Positions 34,176-42,044 of a stretch of DNA of 47,124 nucleotides are shown piece after piece. The DNA lies in contig CADABS010000011.1 in assembly GCA_902786245.1 (NCBI GenBank), forward strand, positions 1-47,124, written 5' to 3'. Under the pieces are notes generated by a model that made no database searches, was not told the origin of the DNA, and worked only from the letters and a program-made list of their open reading frames with translations. The translations under genes were made by a program, and so were the position numbers. This DNA is from an uncultured Erysipelotrichaceae bacterium. Lineage in GTDB: Bacteria; Bacillota_I; Bacilli_A; Erysipelotrichales; Erysipelotrichaceae. Every line of letters starts with the position of its first letter. Position 1 is the first letter of the stretch.

Positions 34176-34373
34176 ATGAATGCGCTTTTGGGAGCTGCCA
34201 TCGCATTTGCCCTGGTCGGGCTGAATGCATGGCTCTATACAGCCAATAAAAAAACGCCGGTACCGGAAGGCTGCGAAGAACTGAAGCCTGACTGCAGTGC
34301 CTGCGGAATCAGAGACTGCGCACTGCGCAGTGCCCTGACGGAAAGAAAAGAGGAGAATAATGGCGATAATTAA
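34176..34373 (+). CDS. Small single-helix membrane protein with four-cysteine cluster
   Basis: A 65-residue protein. Residues 3-22 form one membrane helix, and the soluble tail holds C33-x6-C40-x2-C43-x4-C48, then a charged end. Embedded between rnfA and rnfB and overlapping rnfB by 14 bases, it must be made with the complex. I do not recognise the family. The plan of one helix plus four cysteines recalls NqrM, the 70-residue factor needed to mature the Na+-NQR iron centre; that is inference from layout, not homology. Alternatives are an extra electron-carrying subunit or the detached N-terminus of RnfB. The ribosome binding site is weak, so translational coupling to rnfA is likely. Confidence 0.7.
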   Translation: MNALLGAAIAFALVGLNAWLYTANKKTPVPEGCEELKPDCSACGIRDCALRSALTERKEENNGDN

Positions 34374-34641
34374 AGCAGTAGCTATGATGCTGGTGATCGG
34401 TGCGCTGATCGGTCTGTTCCTCGGCATTGCCGGCAAGAAATTCTATGTTGCGCCTGATACAAGAGTCGAAGATGTTCTGGCGATGCTGCCGGGATACAAC
34501 TGCGGCGGCTGCGGAAATCCGGGCTGCGCAGGCATGGCTTCTGCGCTTGTCGAAGGAAGCTGCACCGTTGATAAATGCAAGCCGTGCAAAGCGGATGTGA
34601 AAGAGCAGATCAAAAAATATCTGGCTGAACACGCTAAATAG
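34360..34641 (+). CDS. rnfB: Short RnfB: membrane helix plus Fe-S domain only
   Basis: A 93-residue protein with an N-terminal helix (about 5-25) and the RnfB cluster domain: VEDVLAMLPGYNCGGCGNPGCAGM-like sequence with C-x2-C-x4-C and further cysteines in SCTVDKCKPC. Typical RnfB continues with two or more 4Fe-4S ferredoxin motifs that receive electrons from soluble ferredoxin. Here the stop comes straight after the first domain, and no ferredoxin motif exists in any frame before the terminator. AGAGGAG five bases before the ATG supports the start. Last gene of the rnf operon. Confidence 0.88.
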   Translation: MAIIKAVAMMLVIGALIGLFLGIAGKKFYVAPDTRVEDVLAMLPGYNCGGCGNPGCAGMASALVEGSCTVDKCKPCKADVKEQIKKYLAEHAK

Positions 34642-34648
34642 TATGGAA

Positions 34649-34679
34649 GAGGGAAGAGCGATCTTCTCTCTTTTTTTTT
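34649..34679 (+). terminator. rnf operon terminator
   Basis: GAGGGAAGA (34649-34657) and TCTTCTCTC (34662-34670) with a GCGA tetraloop, then nine T. Confidence 0.92.
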
Positions 34680-34690
34680 CAGGGCAGAAG

Positions 34691-34715
34691 AAAAAGCAGG
34701 GCCGGGCCCTGCTTT
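34691..34715 (-). terminator. terminator of the 34729 phosphofructokinase gene
   Basis: AAAGCAGGGC (34693-34702) and GCCCTGCTTT (34706-34715), a 10-bp stem with a 3-nt loop. The T-run lies on the minus strand. Confidence 0.88.
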
Positions 34716-34728
34716 ATGATGATTGCTG

Positions 34729-35805
34729 TCAGTCGCCGAAGCAGATGCCGAGCATCTTTGCTTCCTTGATGATCTCTGCATTCGGATCGATCGTCTTGAG
34801 TCTTCCGGCAACTTCCTTGAGCGGAACCTTGACCATTTCACGGTTCTTGTAGCCGACCATGAATCCGTACTGCTTCTTCAGGATCAGCTTGCCTGCTTCC
34901 GCACCGAGTCTCGATGCGAATACACGGTCATACGGGCAGGGCTGTCCGCCGCGCTGTGTGTGGCCCGGTACGGTGACACGCACTTCGCGTCCGGTAGCTT
35001 TCTGGATCTCTGCTGCGATTTCATAGGATACAGAAGGGAATTCCGACTTGGCGAGCTTTTTCTTGTATTCTTTCTTGGAAAGCTTTGCATCTTTCTTGGA
35101 GATTGCGCCTTCTGCGACAGCGATGATCGAGAAGCGGTCGCCGCGGGCATCTCTTTCTTCGATACATTCGATGACTTTGTTGATATCATACGGGATTTCC
35201 GGCAGAAGGATGATATCCGCACCGCCGGCCATGCCTGCATTCAGCGGCAGCCAGCCGACTTTATGACCCATGACTTCAATGATGAATACACGGCCGTGGG
35301 AGAAAGCAGTTGTATGGATTTCATCGATTGCCCGGGTAGCGATATCGACCGCTGTCTGGAAACCGAATGTCATATCTGTTCCCCACAGGTCATTGTCAAT
35401 GGTCTTCGGCAGGGTAACGACATTGAGGCCTTCTTCACTGAGAAGATTTGCTGTCTTATGGGAGCCGTTGCCGCCCAGCATGACAAGGCAGTCAAGCTGC
35501 AGCTTGTAGTATGTCTGTTTCATCATCGCGACTTTGTCATGGCCTTCTTCATCGGGTTCATGAATTGTCTTGAACGGAACCCGGCTGGTGCCGAGGAAGG
35601 TACCGCCCTGTGTCATCAGACCTTTGAAATCACCTGCTGTCAGAAGCCGGAAACGGCTGTACATCAGACCTTTGTAGCCATCCAGAAAACCGTAGAATTC
35701 AACCGGTTCCTTTGCGTTCTCCATAATGGATTTGTAAACACCGCGCATTGCGGCATTCAGTGCCTGACAGTCACCGCCGCTCGTCAGCATTCCGATACGT
35801 AACAT
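34729..35805 (-). CDS. 6-phosphofructokinase, GGNGS/MGH variant subfamily
   Basis: A 358-residue group A phosphofructokinase. The catalytic TIDND is intact at 135-139, and GGDCQALNAAMRG (10-22) and the Arg of HGRVFIIEVMG are as usual. Two normally conserved residues differ. The metal/phosphate loop is GGNGS (111-115) with Asn for Asp, while the Gly that marks ATP use is kept. The fructose-phosphate motif is MGH, not MGR. I recall the same changes in many clostridial homologues, so this is a subfamily trait. Donor and substrate are not settled. AAGGAGG eight bases before the ATG sets the start. A PPi-type enzyme is encoded at 9497. Confidence 0.85.
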   Translation of the reverse strand: MLRIGMLTSGGDCQALNAAMRGVYKSIMENAKEPVEFYGFLDGYKGLMYSRFRLLTAGDFKGLMTQGGTFLGTSRVPFKTIHEPDEEGHDKVAMMKQTYYKLQLDCLVMLGGNGSHKTANLLSEEGLNVVTLPKTIDNDLWGTDMTFGFQTAVDIATRAIDEIHTTAFSHGRVFIIEVMGHKVGWLPLNAGMAGGADIILLPEIPYDINKVIECIEERDARGDRFSIIAVAEGAISKKDAKLSKKEYKKKLAKSEFPSVSYEIAAEIQKATGREVRVTVPGHTQRGGQPCPYDRVFASRLGAEAGKLILKKQYGFMVGYKNREMVKVPLKEVAGRLKTIDPNAEIIKEAKMLGICFGD

Positions 35806-35867
35806 GATAGGATCCTCCTTCTGATTATTTTTGCAATCCTTTAATTAAATAAATCATACTCCAAAAC

Positions 35868-35879
35868 ACAGAATTCTGT
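35868..35879. promoter_or_regulatory. 12-bp perfect palindrome between divergent genes
   Basis: ACAGAATTCTGT lies between the phosphofructokinase and HAD genes. It adjoins TACAAT (35879-35884, plus) and lies ten bases upstream of TATGAT (35858-35853, minus). Possible shared operator. Confidence 0.35.
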
Positions 35880-35911
35880 ACAATAAGATTAACATTGACA
35901 GGAGGAACAAT

Positions 35912-36562
35912 ATGCTGAAGGGTGCAATCTTTGATATGGACGGACTGATGTTCGACACAGAGGCGATCTGGCAGAAAAACTGGAACCTGATCGCAGCGGA
36001 AATGGGAATCGAACTTGACCCCGAATTCAAGTTCAGCATCTGCGGCACAAGCGGCGCACTGATGAACAGCGTCATCGAGCGTTTCTATCATGTGGAAGAC
36101 GGTGCACCGATCGCAAAGGACTGTGTCGGCAGAGTCCATAAAGATCTGGAATCGTTCGTTCCGGAAAAGCCGGGCGTGCATGAGATCCTTGCGTTTTTCC
36201 AGGAAAACGGCGTGAAAATAGCCGTTGCTTCAAGCAGTACACCGCAGCAGATCCGCTCCAATCTCCGGATGACGGATACCGAAAATTATATTTCAGCGGT
36301 CGTCAGCGGCCAGTCCGTACCGTACGGAAAACCGGCTCCGGATATTTTCCTCAAAGCAGCGGAAGAACTCGGACTCGATCCGTCGGAATGCTATGTCTTT
36401 GAAGATGCGTTCAACGGCGTCAGGGCCGGATACAGAGCCGGATGCCGGACCGTCATGATTCCGGATATGTCGCAGCCGGATGACGAAATGAAAGAAATCG
36501 CCGCAGGAATCTATCCCGATCTGCTGCAGGCGATGGAAGCGATCCGCGAAGGACAGATCTGA
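35912..36562 (+). CDS. HAD superfamily hydrolase, beta-phosphoglucomutase-like
   Basis: A 216-residue HAD subfamily IA enzyme. The nucleophile motif is FDMDGLMFDTE (8-18), the Thr/Ser motif lies in VASSS (about 109), the Lys in YGKPAPDIF (about 137) and the acidic motif IV in FEDAFNGVRAG (about 158). The helical cap resembles those of beta-phosphoglucomutase and small phosphosugar phosphatases; the substrate is unknown. AGGAGG before the ATG gives the start. Divergent from the phosphofructokinase gene and closed by its own terminator. Confidence 0.9.
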   Translation: MLKGAIFDMDGLMFDTEAIWQKNWNLIAAEMGIELDPEFKFSICGTSGALMNSVIERFYHVEDGAPIAKDCVGRVHKDLESFVPEKPGVHEILAFFQENGVKIAVASSSTPQQIRSNLRMTDTENYISAVVSGQSVPYGKPAPDIFLKAAEELGLDPSECYVFEDAFNGVRAGYRAGCRTVMIPDMSQPDDEMKEIAAGIYPDLLQAMEAIREGQI

Positions 36563-36577
36563 GCATCTGTCTTTTTT
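36553..36577 (+). terminator. terminator after the first HAD gene
   Basis: ACAGAT (36553-36558) and ATCTGT (36565-36570), a 6-bp stem overlapping the stop codon, then CTTTTTT. Confidence 0.7.
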
Positions 36578-36625
36578 CTTCTGTATGCCGCCGGATTCTT
36601 TCTGTGAAGAAGCGGCATTTTTCTG

Positions 36626-36631
36626 TATAAT
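36626..36631 (+). promoter_or_regulatory. -10 box of the six-gene operon (leaderless)
   Basis: A perfect TATAAT eight bases before the ATG at 36640. The transcript should start one or two bases before the codon. No clear -35 at 17 bases. Confidence 0.55.
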
Positions 36632-36639
36632 GTTCGGGT

Positions 36640-37404
36640 ATGGACATATTTGCGAGCGATTTTGACGGAACCCTGCGCATCTATGACGGGCAAAGACCGT
36701 ATTTCCGGCCTGAGGATATTGAAGCAGTCCGCAGTTTTCAGAATGAAGGCGGGCTTTTCGGCATCTGTACCGGACGGCCGCTGTTCTGGATGCTGGAGTG
36801 CCTCGATCCCGGTATTCAGCCGGACTTTGCCGTCGCATCGACCGGGGCCCTGATCAGCCGTTATGACGGTACGTGGAAGACGCTGTATCAGCGTACGATT
36901 GCCTATCAGCCGCTGCTGACCTTATGCAGAGCGCTGTACAGGGATTATGCCATCAGCGTCAGCGATGCACAGCATATGTATGTGTTCAATGAAGAACGGA
37001 TGAGCAGCACCCGTTCCATCCTGCTGAAAGATCCAGACAGTCTGCCGGATACGGAAGTGACAGCGGTATCGGTATTCGCAGGCAATGCGGAAAAGGCATC
37101 TGTACTGACAAAGCAGATCAATGCGCAGTACGCAGGCAGTCTCAGCGCTTATCAGAATATCGATTATATTGATATAGTTGCGGACGGGGTATCCAAGGGA
37201 ACCGGCATGGCGGAGGCGAAGCGGATCCTGCAGGCAGACAGGACGGGCGGCATCGGCGATTCATTCAACGATCTGCCGCTGCTGCAGGCAAGCGATATTT
37301 CCTTTACATTCAGAAAATCACCGGCAGAGCTCCAAAGCAGAGCCGATTACGCCATAGACAGTGTTGCGGAAGCACTGCAAATATTCAGAAATACGGAAGG
37401 TTAG
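36640..37404 (+). CDS. HAD superfamily hydrolase, Cof type
   Basis: A 254-residue subfamily IIB HAD phosphatase like Cof/YbjI. DFDGTLR at 7-13 holds the nucleophile, CTGRPLFWML gives motif II, SKGTGMAEAKRIL contains the motif III Lys, and GDSFNDLPLLQASDISF is motif IV. Substrates in the family are sugar phosphates or cofactor phosphates. First gene of an operon running to 43703. It has no ribosome binding site and a -10 box eight bases upstream, so leaderless initiation is expected. Only three bases separate it from the next gene. Confidence 0.9.
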   Translation: MDIFASDFDGTLRIYDGQRPYFRPEDIEAVRSFQNEGGLFGICTGRPLFWMLECLDPGIQPDFAVASTGALISRYDGTWKTLYQRTIAYQPLLTLCRALYRDYAISVSDAQHMYVFNEERMSSTRSILLKDPDSLPDTEVTAVSVFAGNAEKASVLTKQINAQYAGSLSAYQNIDYIDIVADGVSKGTGMAEAKRILQADRTGGIGDSFNDLPLLQASDISFTFRKSPAELQSRADYAIDSVAEALQIFRNTEG

Positions 37405-37407
37405 ACC

Positions 37408-38928
37408 ATGACAAAAGAAGAAAAACTGCAGAAGTATGAAGACTGGCTGTTCAGACGCTCAGCCTATCAGATGGCACTTGCCGTCATCGGAATTGACAAG
37501 CTGACGGTTGCACCGCCGGCAGGCTCCGCATACCGCGACAGCCGGACTGCATATCTCGCCGGGGAACTGTTCAGTATCCAGAACGATCCGGAAATGATCA
37601 GTCTGCTGAAGGAAATGAAAGATGATCCGTCCGTCGATGCGGATGTGCGCAGAGGCATGCAGCTGTATTATGAAGAAGCGATGAAGACGATGTGCATTTC
37701 CAAGGAAGAATACGTCGCCGCAAGGGAACTGGCAAACCGTTCCTATGACGCATGGCTCAAAGCCAAGACGGAAGATGACTATTCCGTTTTCGAGCCGTAT
37801 CTGAAACAGGTGATCGAAACCCAGAAAAAACTGTACGGCTACCGGACCGGTGATCTTTCCCTGTATGACCGGATGCTCGATGATTTCGAACCGGGCATGA
37901 CCCAGGAGAAATACGACCGTTTCTTCAATGCACTCAAAGAACGGCTGGTACCGCTGATCAGAAAGGTAACAGAAGCACAGCAGATCGATGACAGCGCTCT
38001 CTTTCAGCACTACGATATCGATGCCCAGAAGAAATTCATGGATGAGCTGCTGACATATCTGTGCTTTGATCCGTCCTGGGGCTACCAGAATGAGACGGAA
38101 CATCCGTTCACGTCCTGGACATGCGAGAATGACTGCCGGACGACGACCAAATATCTGGAAAACAACGTCGCTTCAGCCATTCTTTCCACCGTGCATGAAG
38201 TCGGCCATGCGACCTATGAACACGATGTCGATGACCGCTATGACGGCATGATCCTCTCCGAAGGCATTTCTTCGGGTATGCATGAATCGCAGTCGCGTCT
38301 GTTTGAAAACTATCTGGGCCGTACCGAAGCGTTCTGGCAGTACAATTATCCGGTCCTGCAGAAATACTTCCCGGACCAGCTCGGCGGGGTGACGCTCGGG
38401 GAATTCGTACGGATGCTGAATGTCAGCCGTCCTTCCCTGATCCGGACTGAAGCAGATGAACTGACATATCCGATGCATATTCTGATCCGCTATGAAATCG
38501 AGAAGGGACTGTTCAACGGAACGATTCCGACCGAAGGCCTCAATGAGACATGGAAGAAGATGTACAAGGAATATCTCGGCGTGGATGTGCCGAATGACAG
38601 AGACGGCATCCTGCAGGATGTGCACTGGTCTGACGGCAGCTTCGGCTATTTCCCGACCTATGCCCTGGGCAGTGCATTCTCGGCCCAGTTCACAGCGAAA
38701 ATGCGTCAGGACATCGATGTCGATGAAGCCCTGCGCAGCGGCAGATTCGATGCATGCGTCAGCTGGCTGAAGGAACATATCCATCAGTACGGATGCCGCT
38801 ATAACGCAGATGAGATCATGAACATGGTCTGCGGCGAACCGTTTGATGTGAATTACTATATTGATTATCTCGAAGATAAATATACAAAGCTCTACGGGCT
38901 TCAGGCAGAAAAGGAGACAGACAGATGA
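37408..38928 (+). CDS. M32 family metallocarboxypeptidase (second copy)
   Basis: A 506-residue Taq/YpwA-type zinc carboxypeptidase with HEVGH at 263-267 and HESQSRLFENYLGRT following. SLIRTEADELTYPMH and FGYFPTYALGSAFSAQF are the same family motifs as in the 25290 copy, from which it has diverged considerably. GGAAGG inside the previous gene's end precedes the ATG. Its last four bases overlap the xpt start (ATGA). The pairing with xpt matches Bacillus subtilis, where ypwA adjoins xpt as I recall, so this is probably the orthologous copy. Confidence 0.95.
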   Translation: MTKEEKLQKYEDWLFRRSAYQMALAVIGIDKLTVAPPAGSAYRDSRTAYLAGELFSIQNDPEMISLLKEMKDDPSVDADVRRGMQLYYEEAMKTMCISKEEYVAARELANRSYDAWLKAKTEDDYSVFEPYLKQVIETQKKLYGYRTGDLSLYDRMLDDFEPGMTQEKYDRFFNALKERLVPLIRKVTEAQQIDDSALFQHYDIDAQKKFMDELLTYLCFDPSWGYQNETEHPFTSWTCENDCRTTTKYLENNVASAILSTVHEVGHATYEHDVDDRYDGMILSEGISSGMHESQSRLFENYLGRTEAFWQYNYPVLQKYFPDQLGGVTLGEFVRMLNVSRPSLIRTEADELTYPMHILIRYEIEKGLFNGTIPTEGLNETWKKMYKEYLGVDVPNDRDGILQDVHWSDGSFGYFPTYALGSAFSAQFTAKMRQDIDVDEALRSGRFDACVSWLKEHIHQYGCRYNADEIMNMVCGEPFDVNYYIDYLEDKYTKLYGLQAEKETDR

Positions 38929-39500
38929 AACTGCTGGAAGAAAGGATCCGCCGCGACGGACGGGTGATCGGAACGGAAATACTGAAAGTCGACAGCTTCC
39001 TGAATCATCAGATCGATGTACAGCTGCTGGATGAAATCGGCAATGAACTCTACCGGCTGTTCAAAGATGCCGGCATCACCAAGGTCCTGACGATCGAAGC
39101 ATCCGGCATTGCCATCGGCTGTGCGGCTGCCCGGGTCTTTCAGGTACCGGTCGTATTTGCCAAAAAGGCGCGTTCGCTGAATATCGGCACGGATACATAT
39201 ACATCCAGAGTCCATTCGTTTACGTATGGAAACGACTATGATATCACGGTATCCCGCAGATATCTTTCCGATGCGGACAGAGTCCTGATCGTGGATGATT
39301 TTCTTGCCAACGGCGCTGCTCTGAACGGTCTGCTGGCAGTCTGTGAACAGGCCGGGGCATCGGTCGGCGGCATCGGCATATGCATTGAAAAAGGGTTCCA
39401 GCCCGGCGGCGATGAGATCCGTGCAAAAGGTCTGCCTCTGCAGTCCCTGGCCCGGATCCGCTCGATGAGCGAAGAAGGAATCGAGTTTTTTGAAGACTGA
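38925..39500 (+). CDS. xpt: Xanthine phosphoribosyltransferase
   Basis: Converts xanthine and PRPP to XMP in purine salvage. The 191 residues match Xpt. The start is KLLEERIRRDGRVIGTEILK-like, TIEASGIAIGCAAA follows, and the PRPP loop is VLIVDDFLANGAAL (about 122) with both acidic residues present, unlike the 16652 protein. AAGGAG eight bases before the ATG. No purine riboswitch precedes it, because the start lies inside the carboxypeptidase gene, so control must come from the operon promoter. Confidence 0.96.
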   Translation: MKLLEERIRRDGRVIGTEILKVDSFLNHQIDVQLLDEIGNELYRLFKDAGITKVLTIEASGIAIGCAAARVFQVPVVFAKKARSLNIGTDTYTSRVHSFTYGNDYDITVSRRYLSDADRVLIVDDFLANGAALNGLLAVCEQAGASVGGIGICIEKGFQPGGDEIRAKGLPLQSLARIRSMSEEGIEFFED

Positions 39501-39514
39501 ACGCGGAGGAAGGA

Positions 39515-40762
39515 ATGACAGAATTCTGTGAATTGACAAAAGGGGAATACGCGGACTTCTACGCGGAACATCCGTACCGTACATTTCTGAATTCGGTGGA
39601 GGCGATGGAACACCTGCGCATGCGGGGCCGGGACATCGTCTATTTCGGCGTGAAAAGAGACGGGAAGCTGTGCGCTGCGGCAGCGGTTTCCTCTTTTCCG
39701 ATCGCCAAGAAAATGCTCCGCTGTTTCTATGCCCAGCGCGGCTATCTGATGGATTTCAGCGACCGCGAGGTCCTGCACTGCATGACGCAGAATATCAGCG
39801 CCTATGCGAAAAAGCACCGCGGTCTGTTTCTCGTCATCGATCCGTATGTTCTGTATAAGGAAAGAGATATTGACGGAAACATCGTGGAAGGCGGCTTTGA
39901 CAACAGCAGCGTGATCGCAGCCCTGGAAGCAGAAGGCTATGTGCACAAACCGTTTACTGCCGGGGTCGGCACGGATTCGCAGGCGAATTACATGTTTACC
40001 CTCGATCTGTCCGGAAAAGATGAAGATACCGTCTGGAAGGAAATGGCCCAGCAGACCCGCTGGTCCGTCAACCGGACGCTGAAACAGGGAATCGAAGTCC
40101 GGGAACTGGGGCCGGAAGAACTGGATGTTTTCCTGGATATGGAAGAAAGAACAGCACAGCGGCGCGGCTTTTCCATGTTTCCCCGCAGCTACTACCGGCA
40201 GATGGTGGAAGCGTACGGCAGACATGCCAGAGTGCTTCTGGCGTATCTGGATACGGAAAAATTCGCTGCGTCACTGAAACAGGAAAAAGAAGAAACCGAT
40301 CTTCAGATGGCGGAAACAGAGCAGAAACTGGCTGAGATGCCCGGCTCGAAGAAATTCCAGAAAAAGAAAAAGGTTCTTGAGGAAGCCCTTGAGATCAATG
40401 CGAAAAAAAACCAGGAGGCAGAGCGGCTGCGGAAGCAGTACGGTGCTGTCATCCCGATGGCATCTGCTTTCTTTACGCTGTATGATAATGAAGCGGTATA
40501 CTATGCCAGCGCTGCGGAGGAAGAATTCAGAAACTACTATGCGCCGTATGCGATCCAGTGGTATATGCTGAAGGAATGCATCCGCCGGGGCATACCGCGG
40601 TATAATTTCTATGCTGTATCCGGAGATTTCAGCGAAAACGCTGTCGATTACGGCGTCTATGAATTCAAGAAGGGCTTCGGCGGCACGGTCGAACAGACGG
40701 TCGGCGATTTCACCCTGGTGCTGAACAGACCGGTATATGCATTGTATGAAAAATTGAAATGA
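39515..40762 (+). CDS. FemAB family peptidoglycan bridge aminoacyltransferase (first)
   Basis: A 415-residue FemA/FemB/MurM-type enzyme that adds amino acids from aminoacyl-tRNA to the stem lysine of lipid II to build the interpeptide bridge. Two GNAT-like halves are separated by a charged coiled-coil (about 245-310), the tRNA-synthetase-like arm seen in FemA. PMASAFFTLYDNEAVYYASAAEEEFRNYYAPY-type sequence follows (shown in part), and FKKGFGGTVEQTVGDF lies near the end. The amino acid cannot be told from sequence. GGAGGAAGGA precedes the ATG. Directly followed by a paralogue and a flippase. Confidence 0.92.
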   Translation: MTEFCELTKGEYADFYAEHPYRTFLNSVEAMEHLRMRGRDIVYFGVKRDGKLCAAAAVSSFPIAKKMLRCFYAQRGYLMDFSDREVLHCMTQNISAYAKKHRGLFLVIDPYVLYKERDIDGNIVEGGFDNSSVIAALEAEGYVHKPFTAGVGTDSQANYMFTLDLSGKDEDTVWKEMAQQTRWSVNRTLKQGIEVRELGPEELDVFLDMEERTAQRRGFSMFPRSYYRQMVEAYGRHARVLLAYLDTEKFAASLKQEKEETDLQMAETEQKLAEMPGSKKFQKKKKVLEEALEINAKKNQEAERLRKQYGAVIPMASAFFTLYDNEAVYYASAAEEEFRNYYAPYAIQWYMLKECIRRGIPRYNFYAVSGDFSENAVDYGVYEFKKGFGGTVEQTVGDFTLVLNRPVYALYEKLK

Positions 40763-40772
40763 AGGTTCTGAT

Positions 40773-42035
40773 ATGAAGTTTGAAATACTGAATGAAGAAG
40801 AATTCCGGGCGTTTTCCGAAGCCCGGGATGATTACAATCTGTGGCAGAGCGTCGATATGGCCGAGCTGCGGAAGAAAGAAGGATTCTTTGTCGAATTCGC
40901 AGGGGTCAGAGATGACAGCGGAAAGATCCTGTGCGGCGGCATGTTCTCCTACCGCATGGTCATGGGACACCGCCAGTATTATTCGCCCCGCGGATTTCTG
41001 ATCGACTGGAACGATCGGGAACTGGTCCGCTTCTTTCTGCAGTCATTCGCATCCTACGCAAAGGCGCACAAAGGCCTGTCGCTGCGGGTGGATCCGTATG
41101 TGCCGCTGAAAGCAAGAGACCTGGACGGCAATGCCGTCGAGGGCGGTTTTGACAATACCTGGCTGGTGGAACTGATGCAGGAACTCGGCTTCCGCCATCA
41201 CGGCTATACCAGAGGCATCGATCTGCAGAGAGAATGCCGTTGGATCTATACGATTCCGCTCAAAGGCAGGACCCTGGATGAGATGCTGGAGAGCTTTGAA
41301 AGAAAGACCCGCCGCAGCGTGCAGAAGACGATCAAATACAGGATCTACACAAAAGAACTGGATGAATCCAATATCGACGAATTCATCAAAGTCATGGAAT
41401 CGACGAGCGAACGGCGCCAGTTTGAAAACCGGACCAGGGAATACTATATCGATCTGCTGCGCATCTTCGGAAAGCGCGGACACCTGAAGTATCTCTCCGC
41501 CATTGCGGATATCGATGTCTATATCGAAGAACTGGAAAAAGACGCACAGAAAGAAAAGGATACGATCGCCGAATGCGATGCGAAACTGGCAGTCAATCCG
41601 AATTCCGCCAAGATGACGAAAAAGAAGGCAATCGCCCAGGATGTCCTTGCCCAGTATGAAAAGCACATTGCGGAAGCACAGCAGATGAAGGCGGAAAAGG
41701 GAAAGGAAATCACGCTTTCCTCGGGTGTCTTCTTTATCAATAAGAACGAAATTCTCTGCCTGTTCTCCGGTGTCTATGAGGAGTACATGCAGTTTGCGTC
41801 ACCCTATGCGATGCACTGGCAGATGATGAAATACGGCATCGAGCACGGCATTGGCAGATACAATCTCTACGGCATCAGCGGCATCTTTGATGAAAGCGCG
41901 GATGACTGGGGCGTCTATCTGTTCAAGAAGGGATTCATGGGCGAGGTCGTTGAGCTGGTCGGCGAGTTTGAATGCGACTATACACCGCTCAACCGTGTCT
42001 ATCACTTCCTGAGCAGAATCAAAAATCACGGATGA
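40773..42035 (+). CDS. FemAB family peptidoglycan bridge aminoacyltransferase (second)
   Basis: A 420-residue paralogue of the preceding protein with the same plan: VDPYVPLKARDLDGNAVEGGF in the first half, a coiled-coil arm (about 245-310) and FKKGFMGEVVELVGEF at the end. Two successive enzymes usually mean a bridge of at least two residues made stepwise, as with MurM/MurN or FemA/FemB. AAGG before the ATG at 40773. The next gene, a flippase, starts nine bases after its stop. Confidence 0.92.
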   Translation: MKFEILNEEEFRAFSEARDDYNLWQSVDMAELRKKEGFFVEFAGVRDDSGKILCGGMFSYRMVMGHRQYYSPRGFLIDWNDRELVRFFLQSFASYAKAHKGLSLRVDPYVPLKARDLDGNAVEGGFDNTWLVELMQELGFRHHGYTRGIDLQRECRWIYTIPLKGRTLDEMLESFERKTRRSVQKTIKYRIYTKELDESNIDEFIKVMESTSERRQFENRTREYYIDLLRIFGKRGHLKYLSAIADIDVYIEELEKDAQKEKDTIAECDAKLAVNPNSAKMTKKKAIAQDVLAQYEKHIAEAQQMKAEKGKEITLSSGVFFINKNEILCLFSGVYEEYMQFASPYAMHWQMMKYGIEHGIGRYNLYGISGIFDESADDWGVYLFKKGFMGEVVELVGEFECDYTPLNRVYHFLSRIKNHG

Positions 42036-42044
42036 GGTTCATAA

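Noticed and set aside
38860-38925. Purine riboswitch for xpt
   Set aside because: The xpt start lies within the carboxypeptidase coding sequence; no aptamer-like sequence is present.
37408-38928. Recent tandem duplication of the M32 gene
   Set aside because: The two copies are 10 kb apart and strongly diverged, so they are old paralogues.
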